Below are positions 27,092 to 36,031 of a stretch of 64,000 nucleotides of DNA, one piece after another. The DNA comes from Paraburkholderia youngii (GTDB taxonomy: Bacteria > Pseudomonadota > Gammaproteobacteria > Burkholderiales > Burkholderiaceae). Below the pieces are notes generated by a model. The model was not told where the DNA came from. It did no database searches and saw only the letters and a program-made list of their open reading frames with translations. A program made the translations under genes and the position numbers. The stretch covers positions 4,581,165-4,645,164 of the forward strand of contig NZ_JAALDK010000001.1 of NCBI RefSeq assembly GCF_013366925.1, written 5' to 3'. Every line of letters starts with the position of its first letter. The first letter of the stretch is position 1.

Positions 27092-27712
27092 TCAAAGAGT
27101 TGCGATCAACTCTTCAAGCTGTTTCTGAATTCGCACGATGCTCTGCGAAGAGTCGATGATAGCGAATCGATGCGGCGCTTCTTCGGCGCGGCGCATGTAT
27201 TCGGCGCGCGTGCGCTCGAAAAACGCCGCCGACTCGCTCTCGAAACGATCCGGGTTGCGCGCCGCGCTGCGCCGCTCGTTGGCGACGGCGGGCGGCAGGT
27301 CGAACAGCACGGTCAAATCCGGCTGGAAACCACCCTGCACCCAGCGCTCGAGCGTCTCCAGCTTGTCGCGCGGTAGGCCGCGGCCGCCGCCCTGGTACGC
27401 GAAGGTGGCGTCGGTGAAACGGTCGGACAGCACCCAGTCGCCGCGCGTGAGCGCCGGCTCGATCACCTCGGCCAGATGCTGGCGGCGCAGCGCGAACATC
27501 AACAACGCCTCGGTTTCGAGGTCCATCTTCTGATGCAGCACGATCTCGCGGATCTGCTCGCCGAGCGGCGTGCCGCCGGGCTCGCGCGTCATGACCACCG
27601 AGCGGCCGCTCGGCGCGAGCTTCGCCTCGAGGCGTTCGCGGAACCAGCCCAGATGGGTAGTCTTGCCCGCGCCGTCGATGCCTTCAAACGTTATGAATTT
27701 GCCGCGCGCCAT
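27092..27712 (-). CDS. tmk: Thymidylate kinase
   Basis: A 206-aa P-loop kinase phosphorylating dTMP to dTDP. Motifs: [19 protein letters not shown] (P-loop), [34 protein letters not shown] (DR-x motif and lid). The start is one of two consecutive ATGs at 27715 and 27712. The second gives the usual [11 protein letters not shown] start with better spacing from AGGG, and its first base is shared with the mltG stop. Part of the mltG-tmk-holB operon. Confidence 0.95.
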   Translation of the reverse strand: MARGKFITFEGIDGAGKTTHLGWFRERLEAKLAPSGRSVVMTREPGGTPLGEQIREIVLHQKMDLETEALLMFALRRQHLAEVIEPALTRGDWVLSDRFTDATFAYQGGGRGLPRDKLETLERWVQGGFQPDLTVLFDLPPAVANERRSAARNPDRFESESAAFFERTRAEYMRRAEEAPHRFAIIDSSQSIVRIQKQLEELIATL

Positions 27713-28722
27713 CATTGCCCTCGAATGTATTTGTCCACGGCCTTGTTGTGTTCGCCGAGGGTGTCAGAAAAGATGCTGCTGCCGTCGCCGCGCGACACGA
27801 AGTACAGCGCGCTGCTCGGCGCCGGGTTCATCGCCGCCTGCAGCGACGCGACGCTCGGCAGCGAGATCGGCGTCGGCGGTAGGCCCATCCGGGTGTAGGT
27901 ATTGTAGGGAGTGTCGGTCTGCAGGTCTTTCTTCCTGATGCGGCCAGCGTAGCTTTCGCCCATCCCGTAGATCACCGTCGGGTCGGTCTGTAGCGGCATG
28001 CCCGCGCGCAGACGGTTGGCGAACACGGCGGCGACGAGCGCCCGGTCGGACGCCTTGCCGGTTTCCTTTTCGATGATCGACGCCATCGTCAGAGCGTCGT
28101 ACGGCGTCTTGTACGGCAGGTTCGGCGCGCGCGCGAGCCACGCTTCGTCCAGACGCACGCGCATCAGCCGGTACGCGCGGCGGTAGATGTCGAGGTCGCT
28201 CGTGTCCTTGTCGAACAGGTAGGTATCCGGGAAGAACAGCCCTTCGCCGTTGCCGATCGACGCCTCGGGCGCGCCGATTGCGCTCATCAGATCGGCGTCG
28301 CTCATGCCGAGCGTGTCGTGTTTCAGCGCGGGATTCGCGTCGAGCTCGGCGCGCATGCGCTTGAAGGTCCAGCCTTCGATGATCGTCGCCACGTATTCGT
28401 TGACGTCGCCGCGGGCGATTTTCTGCAGCACCTCGTAGGGGGTGATGCCGCTCTTGAACTCATAGTTGCCGGACTTCAGGTCGCTTTGCAGGCCGAGCAG
28501 CCGCGTCATCGCGATGAACAGCTCGGGTTCGACCGGCACACCGCCGCGATTGAGCTGCAGCGCGACGCTGCGCAGGCTGCTGTGCGGTTTGACGGTGACG
28601 TCGAGTTGCGCCGGGGTCAATTCGAGCGGGCGGGTGGCCCAGAAGTATCCAGCGGCGATGGCCGCCGCGGCCAGCACAACGACGAGCGCGCCGGCTGCGA
28701 AACATTTCTTAAGAAAGGACAC
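27712..28722 (-). CDS. mltG: Endolytic murein transglycosylase MltG (YceG)
   Basis: A 336-aa inner-membrane protein with one N-terminal span (about 10-27) and a periplasmic LysM-like plus catalytic region. It cleaves nascent glycan strands to set their length. The catalytic glutamate is in ASIIEKE (E218), and [21 protein letters not shown] and [14 protein letters not shown] are family motifs. The start is GTG 28722, with only a weak ribosome site. It overlaps tmk by one base at the stop. A likely promoter is at 28841-28870. Confidence 0.93.
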   Translation of the reverse strand: MSFLKKCFAAGALVVVLAAAAIAAGYFWATRPLELTPAQLDVTVKPHSSLRSVALQLNRGGVPVEPELFIAMTRLLGLQSDLKSGNYEFKSGITPYEVLQKIARGDVNEYVATIIEGWTFKRMRAELDANPALKHDTLGMSDADLMSAIGAPEASIGNGEGLFFPDTYLFDKDTSDLDIYRRAYRLMRVRLDEAWLARAPNLPYKTPYDALTMASIIEKETGKASDRALVAAVFANRLRAGMPLQTDPTVIYGMGESYAGRIRKKDLQTDTPYNTYTRMGLPPTPISLPSVASLQAAMNPAPSSALYFVSRGDGSSIFSDTLGEHNKAVDKYIRGQ

Positions 28723-29243
28723 GACAGGAAAGCATTAGCGTTTAGATGGCAACGAACTGATTTTTAACGGGAAAGTCTTGCGTCGGTCAACACGGTGGCG
28801 GTGCCGCCTGGCAGCCCTTTCGGCGTTTTGCGCCCTGTATTGTATAGATGCGGGCACAAGATGGTCACAAGCCAGAGACGTCAACATGAAATCCACAGGC
28901 GTCGGTCCGATGCTACGCGGGTCTACGCGGCCACAACATGGGTCAGACGTCGCCCGGGTCGGACAGTTCGCGACAAACGACTTTCGGCCTCTTCCGCCTT
29001 TGACCGTTGTTGACAGTCTTGAACCACGCTTCAACCGCACCCTGGACGGCGCCGTCACCCCGCGGCAGGCGCGAAGTACACCGGTCCATGCGTCCCTCTC
29101 GATTCTGCATATCGCCTGCGTCGTTGTAGCCGCCAAGGCCATACGACAACAATAGCGCTCGCTTCGAACTTGTTTTTTCCCAAAGCATGATCGGGTCCCG
29201 GCCATAGGGCATCCCGGCTGATTTGACATGACAGAGGAGACGC
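28723..29243. other. Intergenic region at the left edge of the islet
   Basis: A 521-nt stretch between divergent mltG and the islet genes. The first 150 nt hold the mltG promoter. From about 28880 on, open frames exist on both strands (for example 28889-29155 on the plus strand), but none has a good ribosome site or a recognisable product. I see no gene I can support; a decayed gene is possible. Confidence 0.4.
28841..28870 (-). promoter_or_regulatory. Likely sigma-70 promoter of mltG-tmk-holB
   Basis: On the minus strand, -35 TTGTGA (28870-28865) and -10 TATACA (28846-28841) are separated by 18 nt, about 120 nt before the mltG start. Confidence 0.45.
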
Positions 29244-29990
29244 ATGGCGATCGACTTCAAAGTCGGCATCCACCGGAGCTGCACACTCCACACGCGGCAG
29301 GAATATCGCGGCAACGCACTCAGCGACGAGGCGCGTAACGGACGTAAGCTCATTACCTCGGCAAGCGCCTGGGAGCTTACGCACGACACGCGCCAGCTAC
29401 CCCGGCTCGTCGAGTTCATGCGCAATGTGCGCGGCGGCGCATCTGCGAGCGGCACGGCACCGGATCAACTCGCCCGGACCCTACGAGCCGCCGTCGAGCG
29501 CGGCGAGGTGATTGCGGTGGCCCCGAAGCCGCACGTCCCGAGCGTAGGCGGCACGCCTATCCAACAGGAGATCCGTCCGTATTATCCGACCGTCACGCCG
29601 TCGCAGCTATTCCGGCGGGTGCTGCCGGCAGTGCGTGCCGAGCGCGCATTCGAGCGCCCCAAATTACCGCGGCTGGCGGCCGACGATGACCTCGCGATCT
29701 GGCACGCCCGCCCAGGCGACGTCTTGCCAGACGGAACCATCGCCACGCCAGTATCGACCCCGCTCGGCGATGCGCGGCCGTTTCAATACCCGGAGGATCC
29801 GCAGTTCGGCGATGTGCAGGAACTGGCGGCGCGTGGCGTCAGTGAGACGGATGAGGCTGAGTGTTTCGCGGACTACCATTCAGACATGGCCCAATGTCAG
29901 GTAGCCCGAGCCTTGTATCGAGATCCACGCAGCTATGCGCTCTGCACACAGCGAGCTTTCGACAAATTCCAGGCATGCAGGGGATATTGA
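29244..29990 (+). CDS. Unrecognised protein with a four-cysteine C-terminal tail, effector-like
   Basis: A 248-aa soluble protein with no signal peptide or membrane span. The N-terminal third (MAIDFKVGIHRSCTLHTRQE, then RLVEFMRNVRGG and DQLARTLRAAVERGEVIAV) is followed by a Pro-rich middle and a segment ARPFQYPEDPQFGDVQELAA. The C-terminus has evenly spaced cysteines C207, C218, C234 and C245, ending FDKFQACRGY. This architecture (segment ending in V-Q-E-L-A, then a C-x10-C-x15-C-x10-C tail) recalls predicted toxins of Burkholderia that are paired with small downstream genes; that is from memory, not a search. A strong GAGGAGA site precedes the ATG. One nt separates it from the next gene. The surrounding DNA is less GC-rich than neighbours. 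Confidence 0.75.
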   Translation: MAIDFKVGIHRSCTLHTRQEYRGNALSDEARNGRKLITSASAWELTHDTRQLPRLVEFMRNVRGGASASGTAPDQLARTLRAAVERGEVIAVAPKPHVPSVGGTPIQQEIRPYYPTVTPSQLFRRVLPAVRAERAFERPKLPRLAADDDLAIWHARPGDVLPDGTIATPVSTPLGDARPFQYPEDPQFGDVQELAARGVSETDEAECFADYHSDMAQCQVARALYRDPRSYALCTQRAFDKFQACRGY

Positions 29991-29991
29991 G

Positions 29992-30288
29992 ATGACTAAA
30001 TCAGATCGGGCTAGCGTCATTTTTTACGATGCCGATACGCAGCAGTTAAAGATGTGCACAGTTTCACGGGTTCACGTGCAAGCGGCAATCGATCGAGCGC
30101 TGGCAATCACTATCCCACCGGATGCTGCGGAAAATTCAATATTGCCAGTTACCGACGAAGACGCACGGAAGCTGGGAGCGATGGCCATTCTGATTCAGGC
30201 AATCTCGCATCCCGAATTGCGCGAACGTCTGAAAATCACGACTGAGCAACCGATGGATTGGGCACCCGCCAAACCGCCCTCGGAATGA
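29992..30288 (+). CDS. Small protein, first of two paralogues; possible immunity protein
   Basis: A 98-aa soluble protein starting MTKSDRASVIFYDADTQQLK and ending DWAPAKPPSE. It begins 2 nt after the stop of the 248-aa gene, so the two are surely co-transcribed. By eye about 51 of 98 positions are identical to the next gene (101 aa). It has no signal peptide, so it would act in the cytoplasm. No known family was recognised. G+C is low for this genome (28 of 60 at 30001-30060), suggesting acquisition. Confidence 0.72.
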   Translation: MTKSDRASVIFYDADTQQLKMCTVSRVHVQAAIDRALAITIPPDAAENSILPVTDEDARKLGAMAILIQAISHPELRERLKITTEQPMDWAPAKPPSE

Positions 30289-30354
30289 CAGTAGAGCATC
30301 CGCCTCTCCAGCAGACGGCATTCCAAAATTACCAGAGCTGCAGAGGTTTCTGAG

Positions 30355-30660
30355 ATGACAAAGCGCCAGCGTGCCACCGTGATCTTTTATAGCGAGGATG
30401 TCCAGCAGATACAGGTATGTACCGTGTCGCGCGACGAAGTCGAGGGGGCCCTAAATCGGCAGATTGCGCGGAGAATGGCAATGACTGTGCCACTGGGTTC
30501 TGAAGATTGCGGTGCGCCGATCACGGACGAAACCTTGCGTCAGATTGGTGGCATGGCCGTGCTCAACCAGGCGTCGGTCCATCCGGAACTGCACAGTCGG
30601 CTGCAGATTACGCTCCACCACGCCGTTGACTGGACGCCCGCCAAGCCACCCTCGGAATAA
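30355..30660 (+). CDS. Small protein, second of two paralogues; possible immunity protein
   Basis: A 101-aa soluble protein starting MTKRQRATVIFYSEDVQQIQ and ending DWTPAKPPSE. It is a clear duplicate of the preceding gene with an RRMA insertion around residue 40; the start context (TGAG-ATG) is duplicated too. The gap of 66 nt to the previous gene holds no terminator. The conserved core is VIFY, CTVSR, TDE, HPEL and the tail. Function unknown; the tandem arrangement after a toxin-like gene suggests immunity. Confidence 0.72.
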   Translation: MTKRQRATVIFYSEDVQQIQVCTVSRDEVEGALNRQIARRMAMTVPLGSEDCGAPITDETLRQIGGMAVLNQASVHPELHSRLQITLHHAVDWTPAKPPSE

Positions 30661-30780
30661 CCATGGCTCATCCGCCTTGCTCAGCGGCTTGGCCTAGGCC
30701 ACCTCGGGTCGCGCTGTGTAAGGCGCTCGCAAAGCCTTCATTCGCCAAGGACGTGCGAAACGTGACGGACTTGGACTGAA

Positions 30781-30786
30781 TATAAT
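30781..30786 (+). promoter_or_regulatory. -10 element of the ygfZ promoter
   Basis: A perfect TATAAT lies 40 nt before the ygfZ ATG. No good -35 hexamer is seen at 16-18 nt spacing, so this is a partial promoter call. Confidence 0.4.
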
Positions 30787-30825
30787 GGGTGTTTGCCTTA
30801 GCCAAAGTCAGAATTGACGGAATCC

Positions 30826-31896
30826 ATGAACACACCGCTCGTGAACGCCCCAGCTAACGCTTCCGGTCTCGCTCCCACCGCGGCGGCGCCCGCCGCCGCC
30901 CTGCCCATCCTGCCGCGCCCGTCGGCCGAAGAATTCGCCGCCGTGCTGGAGCATGGCGCGTACATGCCGCTGTCGCAGTTCGGCGTGATCGACACGACCG
31001 GCGACGACGCGGCCAGCTTCCTGCACGCCCAGTTGACCAACGACGTCCAGCATCTCGATGCCGCGAACGCGCGCCTCGCCGGCTACTGCTCGGCCAAGGG
31101 CCGGCTGCTCGCATCGTTCCTCAGCTGGCGCAGCGGCGACACGATCCGCCTGCTGGTATCGAAAGACGTGCAGGCCGCCGTGCAAAAGCGCCTGTCGATG
31201 TTCGTGCTGCGCGCAAAAGCCAGGCTCGTGGACGCGAGCGGCGAGCTCGCGGTGGTCGGCCTCGCGGGCGACGTGCGCGGCGCGCTGTCGGGCGTTTTCG
31301 ACGCGCTGCCCGACGGTGTGCACGTGCAGGTCGACGGCACCGCGGGCACGCTGATCCGCGTGCCGGACGCCCTGGAGCGGCTGCGCTATCTGTGGATCGG
31401 ACCGAAGGCGCAGGTCGAAGCGCTGCTGCCGTCGCTGGACGGCAAGTTGAAGCGCGTGTCGCCGGCCGTTTGGGACTGGCTCGACATCCGCGCGGGCGAG
31501 CCGCGCATCACGCAGCCGGTCGTCGAGCAGTTCGTGCCGCAAATGGTCAACTTCGACGTGCTCGGCGCAGTCAATTTCCGCAAAGGCTGCTATCCGGGTC
31601 AGGAAGTGGTCGCGCGCAGCCAGTATCGCGGCACGATCAAGCGGCGCACGTCGCTCGCCAACGTCGCCGGCGAGCTTGATACGGTGCGCCCCGGCGCCGA
31701 GCTGTTCCACTCGGACGATCCTGGCCAGCCGTGCGGGATGATCGTCAACGCGGCATCGGCACAAGGCGGCGGCGTCGATCTGCTGGTCGAGATCAAGCTC
31801 ACGGCGCTCGACAGCGGCAGCGTGCATGTCGGCGCGGCCGACGGCCCCGCGCTGCGCTTCCTGGCGCTGCCCTACGGGCTGCCGGCCGAGGTCTGA
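30826..31896 (+). CDS. ygfZ: Folate-binding protein YgfZ (iron-sulfur cluster maintenance)
   Basis: A 356-aa relative of aminomethyltransferase. It helps maturation or repair of certain Fe-S enzymes, using folate, in the cytoplasm. The diagnostic motif KGCYPGQE with its conserved cysteine is in FRKGCYPGQEVVAR near residue 260. YMPLSQFGVIDTTGDDAASF and LHAQLTNDV are the conserved N-terminal parts. About 25 Ala-rich residues precede the domain. Divergent from mltG across the islet. Confidence 0.92.
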   Translation: MNTPLVNAPANASGLAPTAAAPAAALPILPRPSAEEFAAVLEHGAYMPLSQFGVIDTTGDDAASFLHAQLTNDVQHLDAANARLAGYCSAKGRLLASFLSWRSGDTIRLLVSKDVQAAVQKRLSMFVLRAKARLVDASGELAVVGLAGDVRGALSGVFDALPDGVHVQVDGTAGTLIRVPDALERLRYLWIGPKAQVEALLPSLDGKLKRVSPAVWDWLDIRAGEPRITQPVVEQFVPQMVNFDVLGAVNFRKGCYPGQEVVARSQYRGTIKRRTSLANVAGELDTVRPGAELFHSDDPGQPCGMIVNAASAQGGGVDLLVEIKLTALDSGSVHVGAADGPALRFLALPYGLPAEV

Positions 31897-31915
31897 TCGT
31901 TGGGCAGGTAAGAAG

Positions 31916-31939
31916 CGGCGCAATCGGGCGCCGTTTTTT
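31916..31939 (+). terminator. Rho-independent terminator after ygfZ
   Basis: Stem CGGCGC (31916-31921) with GCGCCG (31928-31933), then six T residues on the plus strand. Confidence 0.8.
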
Positions 31940-32040
31940 ATTGGCTGCTTTATTCTCGTCTGATTTTTGTCGCTTTCTTTGCCGTCTGCCTTTGCGGCAT
32001 CAGGCGGCCGCCCCACGCTCTGAACGGGAGATGCTCCCCG

Positions 32041-32907
32041 ATGTGCCTGATCGTTTTCGACTGGCGACCCGATGCGGTCGATGGTCCGCTGTTCACGCTC
32101 GCCGCGAATCGCGATGAGTTCTTCCGCCGCACGGCCGAGCCGATCGGCTGGTGGCGCGACGCGCCGGGCGTGCTGGCGGGCCGCGATCTCGTGGGCGGCG
32201 GCACGTGGCTCGGGCTGTCGCGCGACGGCCGCTTCGCCGCGCTGACCAATTACCGCGCGCCGGGCGAAATGCGCGCCGATGCGCCGACCCGCGGCACGCT
32301 CGTCAGCAATTGGCTCACGAGCGCCGCGCGCGACACCGACGGCCATCCGCACGAAACGCCGCTCGCCTATCTGGAGCACGTCGCGCAAAGCGGCGACATC
32401 TACAACGGCTTCAACCTGTTGGTCGGCGACTGGACGCGCCGTGAGCTCGCGTGGTACTGCAATCGCGGCGCCGTCGACGCAAATAGTGGCCCCGCGCTGC
32501 TCGCGCCCGGCACGCACGGCATCTCGAACGCGGTGCTCGACACCGCGTGGCCGAAGCTGGTCAGAAAGCGCGGCGAGCTCGGCACGCTACTCGCGCGCAA
32601 TGCAATGCCGCCGCTCGAACGCCTGATCGACCTGATGCGCGATCCGCGGCTCGCGCGCGACGACGAATTGCCGTCGACCGGTATTCCGCTCGAACGCGAG
32701 CGCGTGCTGTCGGCGGCATTCATCGAATCGCCGGAATACGGCACGCGCAGCACCACCGCGCTGCGCGTCGCCGCCTATGGCGACGTGATCGGCGTCGCGG
32801 TCGCCGAGCGCAGCGACGACAACGGCTCGCACCGCATCGTGAGGCCCGGCGATTTCGAGCGCAGCTTCGCGTTCAACGTCGAGCGCGACCGGATGAGCGT
32901 GGCGTGA
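32041..32907 (+). CDS. NRDE/TANGO2-family protein
   Basis: A 288-aa protein beginning MCLIVFDWRP with the conserved Cys2 and the N-R-D-E motif (TLAANRDEFFRRTAEP). GGGTWLGLSRDGRFAALTNYR is the second signature, and YNGFNLLVGD the third. Cys2 becomes N-terminal after Met removal, as in Ntn hydrolases. The human homologue TANGO2 is linked to heme or lipid metabolism; bacterial function is not settled. No substrate is readable here. Confidence 0.88.
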   Translation: MCLIVFDWRPDAVDGPLFTLAANRDEFFRRTAEPIGWWRDAPGVLAGRDLVGGGTWLGLSRDGRFAALTNYRAPGEMRADAPTRGTLVSNWLTSAARDTDGHPHETPLAYLEHVAQSGDIYNGFNLLVGDWTRRELAWYCNRGAVDANSGPALLAPGTHGISNAVLDTAWPKLVRKRGELGTLLARNAMPPLERLIDLMRDPRLARDDELPSTGIPLERERVLSAAFIESPEYGTRSTTALRVAAYGDVIGVAVAERSDDNGSHRIVRPGDFERSFAFNVERDRMSVA

Positions 32908-32972
32908 TCGTTTGATCGGCGCCTCGCCGGCGCATTCGCCGCCGGCCGCTCACCGCTTCGCGACGACTACCC

Positions 32973-33932
32973 TCACCCGATGCCGAATGCCGCGCGCAAC
33001 GCCGCCGCGGCATCCGCATGCGCCTGTCCGACTTCGGGCACGAAGCCGCCCATCTTGAAGAACTCGTGGATCATGCCGGCGTAGCGCTTGAGCGTTACCG
33101 GATTGCCGAGCGCGCGTAGTTTTTCCGCATACGCATCGCCCTCGTCGCTGAGCGGATCGTATTCGGCGGTCGCGATCCACGCGGGCGCGACGCCGCGAAA
33201 ATCCGGCGCGCCGCGCTCGCCGTCGAGCGGCGCGAAACGCCAGTCGTCACGATCACCGCTATCGCGCAGGTAGTGCTCGAAAAACCACTGGATCGTGTCG
33301 CCCGACAGCAGGAAGCCGTCGGCGAGGCGCGAGTGCGAGTCGGTCTGCTGATGGCCGGTTGTCCCCGGGTAGATCAGCAATTGCAGCGCGAGCGCGATCC
33401 CGGCATCACGCGCAAGCACTGCGCAGACCGTCGCGAGCGTGCCGCCCGCGCTATCGCCGCCGAGCGCGAGCCGGGTGTCGTCGATGCCGAACTCGGCCGC
33501 GTGCGCGTGCAGCCAGCTAAGGGCATCGAAGGCATCGTCGACCGCGGTCGGAAACTTGTGCTCGGGCGCGAGCCGGTAATCGACCGATAGCACCGCGCAC
33601 TGGCCGTCGCGCGCGAACATCCGGCACAGCGCATCGTGCGTGTCGACGCTGCCGACCGTGAAGCCGCCGCCGTGGTAGTACACGAACGCCGGCAGCGGCT
33701 CGGCCCAGTTCGGCTCGACCGGGAAGTACAGGCGCGCGCGGATCGTCGCGCCGTCGCGCGTCGGCACCCGCAGGTCTTCGACGGAAAACATCGGCGCGCT
33801 CGGGATCTCGAGGATCGGCGCGCTTTTCTCGTACGACGCGCGCGCCGCTTGCGCGCTCATCTGGTGATACTGCGGGCGTTTGGCCCGCGCGATCATGTCG
33901 AGCACCTGCTCGATCGTTGGATTCAGCGGCAT
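32973..33932 (-). CDS. Alpha/beta-hydrolase, hormone-sensitive-lipase (family IV) esterase
   Basis: A 319-aa carboxylesterase. The oxyanion motif HGGGFTVGSVDTHD and nucleophile elbow GGDSAGG are those of the HSL family. The catalytic Asp lies in ATAEYDPLSDEGDAYAEKL and the His in YAGMIHEFFKM. It should hydrolyse short or medium acyl esters in the cytoplasm; no signal peptide is seen. Last in a leftward run of oxidoreductase and thioesterase genes. Confidence 0.9.
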   Translation of the reverse strand: MPLNPTIEQVLDMIARAKRPQYHQMSAQAARASYEKSAPILEIPSAPMFSVEDLRVPTRDGATIRARLYFPVEPNWAEPLPAFVYYHGGGFTVGSVDTHDALCRMFARDGQCAVLSVDYRLAPEHKFPTAVDDAFDALSWLHAHAAEFGIDDTRLALGGDSAGGTLATVCAVLARDAGIALALQLLIYPGTTGHQQTDSHSRLADGFLLSGDTIQWFFEHYLRDSGDRDDWRFAPLDGERGAPDFRGVAPAWIATAEYDPLSDEGDAYAEKLRALGNPVTLKRYAGMIHEFFKMGGFVPEVGQAHADAAAALRAAFGIG

Positions 33933-34022
33933 GGTTTCAGCAACGTGATGCGCACAGCGCAGCGCGGCGCGCGGTGCGCCAATTGTTGTGAGGACCCGGC
34001 GCAGCGGCCACGCAGCCGGCCG

Positions 34023-34904
34023 CTACTCCGCGTTCTTCACCTCGGGTTTCAGCGACATCGGATCGGACGGCTCGCGCAACTGTTCGATATCCTCGTGACG
34101 CAGCTTGACGGTCGCCATGATGCCCGGGTGCGTGATGATATAGAAACGCCGCGCGGCGATCGCCTCGAACGCAATGTCGGCGACATCGTCGGCGCTGAGC
34201 TTGCCCGACTGCACCGCACGCTGCAACTGCTTGGCTGCAGCGATCTGCGAGCGCGTCGGCCGGCTTGCGTTGCGCAGTTCGTCCGGACGCGCGCGCTCGG
34301 CGTCCGCGATGCCGGTCGGCACGAAGGCGGGACACAGCAGCGAACAGCCGACCTCGCCGCCCGTGCCGGCCTGCGCGAGCTTCAGGTCGTGATACAGCGT
34401 CTCGGTCAGCGCCACCACCGCATGCTTGGACGCGTTGTAGATGCCCATCGCCGGTGGCGCCAGCAGCCCCGCGACCGACGCCGTGTTGACGATATGCGCG
34501 GGCTCGTTCTGCGCGAGCATGAGCGGCGCGAACACGCGCACGCCGTGCGCGACGCCCATCACGTTGACGCCGAACACCCACGACCAGTCGTTGGCCGAGC
34601 TTTCCCACAGGAAGCCGCCGGTGCCGACGCCCGCGTTGTTGAACAGCAGGTGGACCTTGCCGAACGCGGCGAGCGCGGCTCGCGCTAGCGCCTCGACCTG
34701 CGTGGCGCTCGATACGTCGGTCGGCACGGCGATCGCTTCGGCGCCGCCTTCGCGCAATGCGTCGACGGTCTGCGCGAGCTGCTCGGCGTTGACGTCGGCG
34801 AGCACGAGCTTCATGCCGAGCGCCGCGCCCTTGTGCGCGAACGCGCGGCCGAAGCCGCTGCCCGCGCCGGTGATCACCGCCACCTTGCCTGCGAATTCGA
34901 ACAT
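34023..34904 (-). CDS. Short-chain dehydrogenase/reductase
   Basis: A 293-aa classical SDR. The cofactor motif is TGAGSGFGRAF, followed by NNAGVG, the catalytic Ser in NTASVAGLL and Y-x3-K in YNASKHAVV. Asp in VLADVN suggests NAD(H) preference. A C-terminal extension of about 40 residues follows the core. A GGGAG site precedes the ATG. It lies between an MDR reductase and the esterase; substrate unknown. Confidence 0.9.
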   Translation of the reverse strand: MFEFAGKVAVITGAGSGFGRAFAHKGAALGMKLVLADVNAEQLAQTVDALREGGAEAIAVPTDVSSATQVEALARAALAAFGKVHLLFNNAGVGTGGFLWESSANDWSWVFGVNVMGVAHGVRVFAPLMLAQNEPAHIVNTASVAGLLAPPAMGIYNASKHAVVALTETLYHDLKLAQAGTGGEVGCSLLCPAFVPTGIADAERARPDELRNASRPTRSQIAAAKQLQRAVQSGKLSADDVADIAFEAIAARRFYIITHPGIMATVKLRHEDIEQLREPSDPMSLKPEVKNAE

Positions 34905-34956
34905 CTAGTGACTCCCTGTTTGAGTGGCGGCTGGCCGATGCATGACGACGTCGTGC

Positions 34957-35955
34957 TCAGATCAGCTTGACCAGTTGCTTGCCGAAGTTGCGGCCCTTCA
35001 GCAAGCCGATGAATGCCTCGGGCGCGGCTTCGAGCCCTTGCGCGATCGTCTCGCGATAGTGCAGCTTCTTCTGCGCGACGAGCGTGCCGAGCTGCTTGAG
35101 CGCCTCCGGCCACACATCCATATGTTCGCTGACGATGAAGCCCTGCACGAGCAGCCGCTGCGTCAGCATCAGCGACGGATGCCTGAGCGGCAGCGGCTGG
35201 CCGTCATAGCCCGCGATGAAGCCGCACAGCGCGATGCGCCCGAACGCGTTCATGCGCGCGAGCGTCGCGTCGAGCCCCTCGCCGCCGACGTTCTCGAAGC
35301 AGCCGTCCACACCATCGGGCGTCGCGGCTTTCAGGTCCTGGTACAGGTTGCCGCCCTTGTAGTCGACGCAGGCGTCGAAGCCGAGCGTGTCGACCACGTA
35401 GCGGCACTTGTCCGCGCCGCCCGCGATGCCGACCGCGCGCGCGCCGGCCACCTTCGCGAGCTGGCCGACCACGCTGCCCACCGCGCCGCTCGCCGCACTG
35501 ACGACCACCGTCTCGCCCGCCTTCGGCGCGATGATGCGGTTCAGCCCGTACCACGCGGTGACGCCCGGCATGCCGACCGGGCCGAGATACGCGGACAGCG
35601 GCACGTGCGTGTCGTCGACCTTCTGCATGCCCGCGCCGTTCGAGGTGCCGTACTCCTGCCAGCCGAACATCGCGACGACCTTGTCGCCGACCGCGAACTT
35701 CGGATTCCTCGTCTCGACGACCTCGCCGACCGTGCCGCCGATCATCACCTCGTTCAGCGGCTGCGGCGGCGCGTACGACTTGCTGTCGTTCATGCGTCCG
35801 CGCATATACGGATCGAGCGACAGATAATGGTTGCGCACTCGTACTTCGCCGTCGGCGAGCGGCGCCAGCGGCGTTTCGACGAGCTTGAAGTTTTCGGGCG
35901 TGGCTTCGCCGTGCGGGCGCGAAATCAGCAGCACCTGGCGATTGATCTGGGCCAT
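34957..35955 (-). CDS. Zinc-independent NADP-dependent MDR oxidoreductase (CurA / prostaglandin-reductase type)
   Basis: A 332-aa member of the leukotriene B4 12-hydroxydehydrogenase / CurA group. The signature YLSLDPYMRGRM and MIGGTVGEVVETRNPKFAVG are in the N-terminal domain; the Rossmann motif is VVSAASGAVGSVVGQLAK. It should reduce activated C=C bonds (for example alpha,beta-unsaturated ketones) with NADPH. Zinc ligands are absent, as expected. 52 nt upstream of the SDR gene. Confidence 0.92.
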   Translation of the reverse strand: MAQINRQVLLISRPHGEATPENFKLVETPLAPLADGEVRVRNHYLSLDPYMRGRMNDSKSYAPPQPLNEVMIGGTVGEVVETRNPKFAVGDKVVAMFGWQEYGTSNGAGMQKVDDTHVPLSAYLGPVGMPGVTAWYGLNRIIAPKAGETVVVSAASGAVGSVVGQLAKVAGARAVGIAGGADKCRYVVDTLGFDACVDYKGGNLYQDLKAATPDGVDGCFENVGGEGLDATLARMNAFGRIALCGFIAGYDGQPLPLRHPSLMLTQRLLVQGFIVSEHMDVWPEALKQLGTLVAQKKLHYRETIAQGLEAAPEAFIGLLKGRNFGKQLVKLI

Positions 35956-36031
35956 GAAGTCGTCTCCTTGGGTTGTCGGGAATTGACCTGCATTCGTCGA
36001 ATCCAGGTCGGAAGTTGACTGCGATGAGGGC

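Noticed and set aside
28886..29155. A possible 89-aa gene (MKSTGVGPMLRGS start) in the islet's left part.
   Set aside because: Weak ribosome site, no domain, competing open frames on the other strand. It may be a decayed gene, but I cannot support it.
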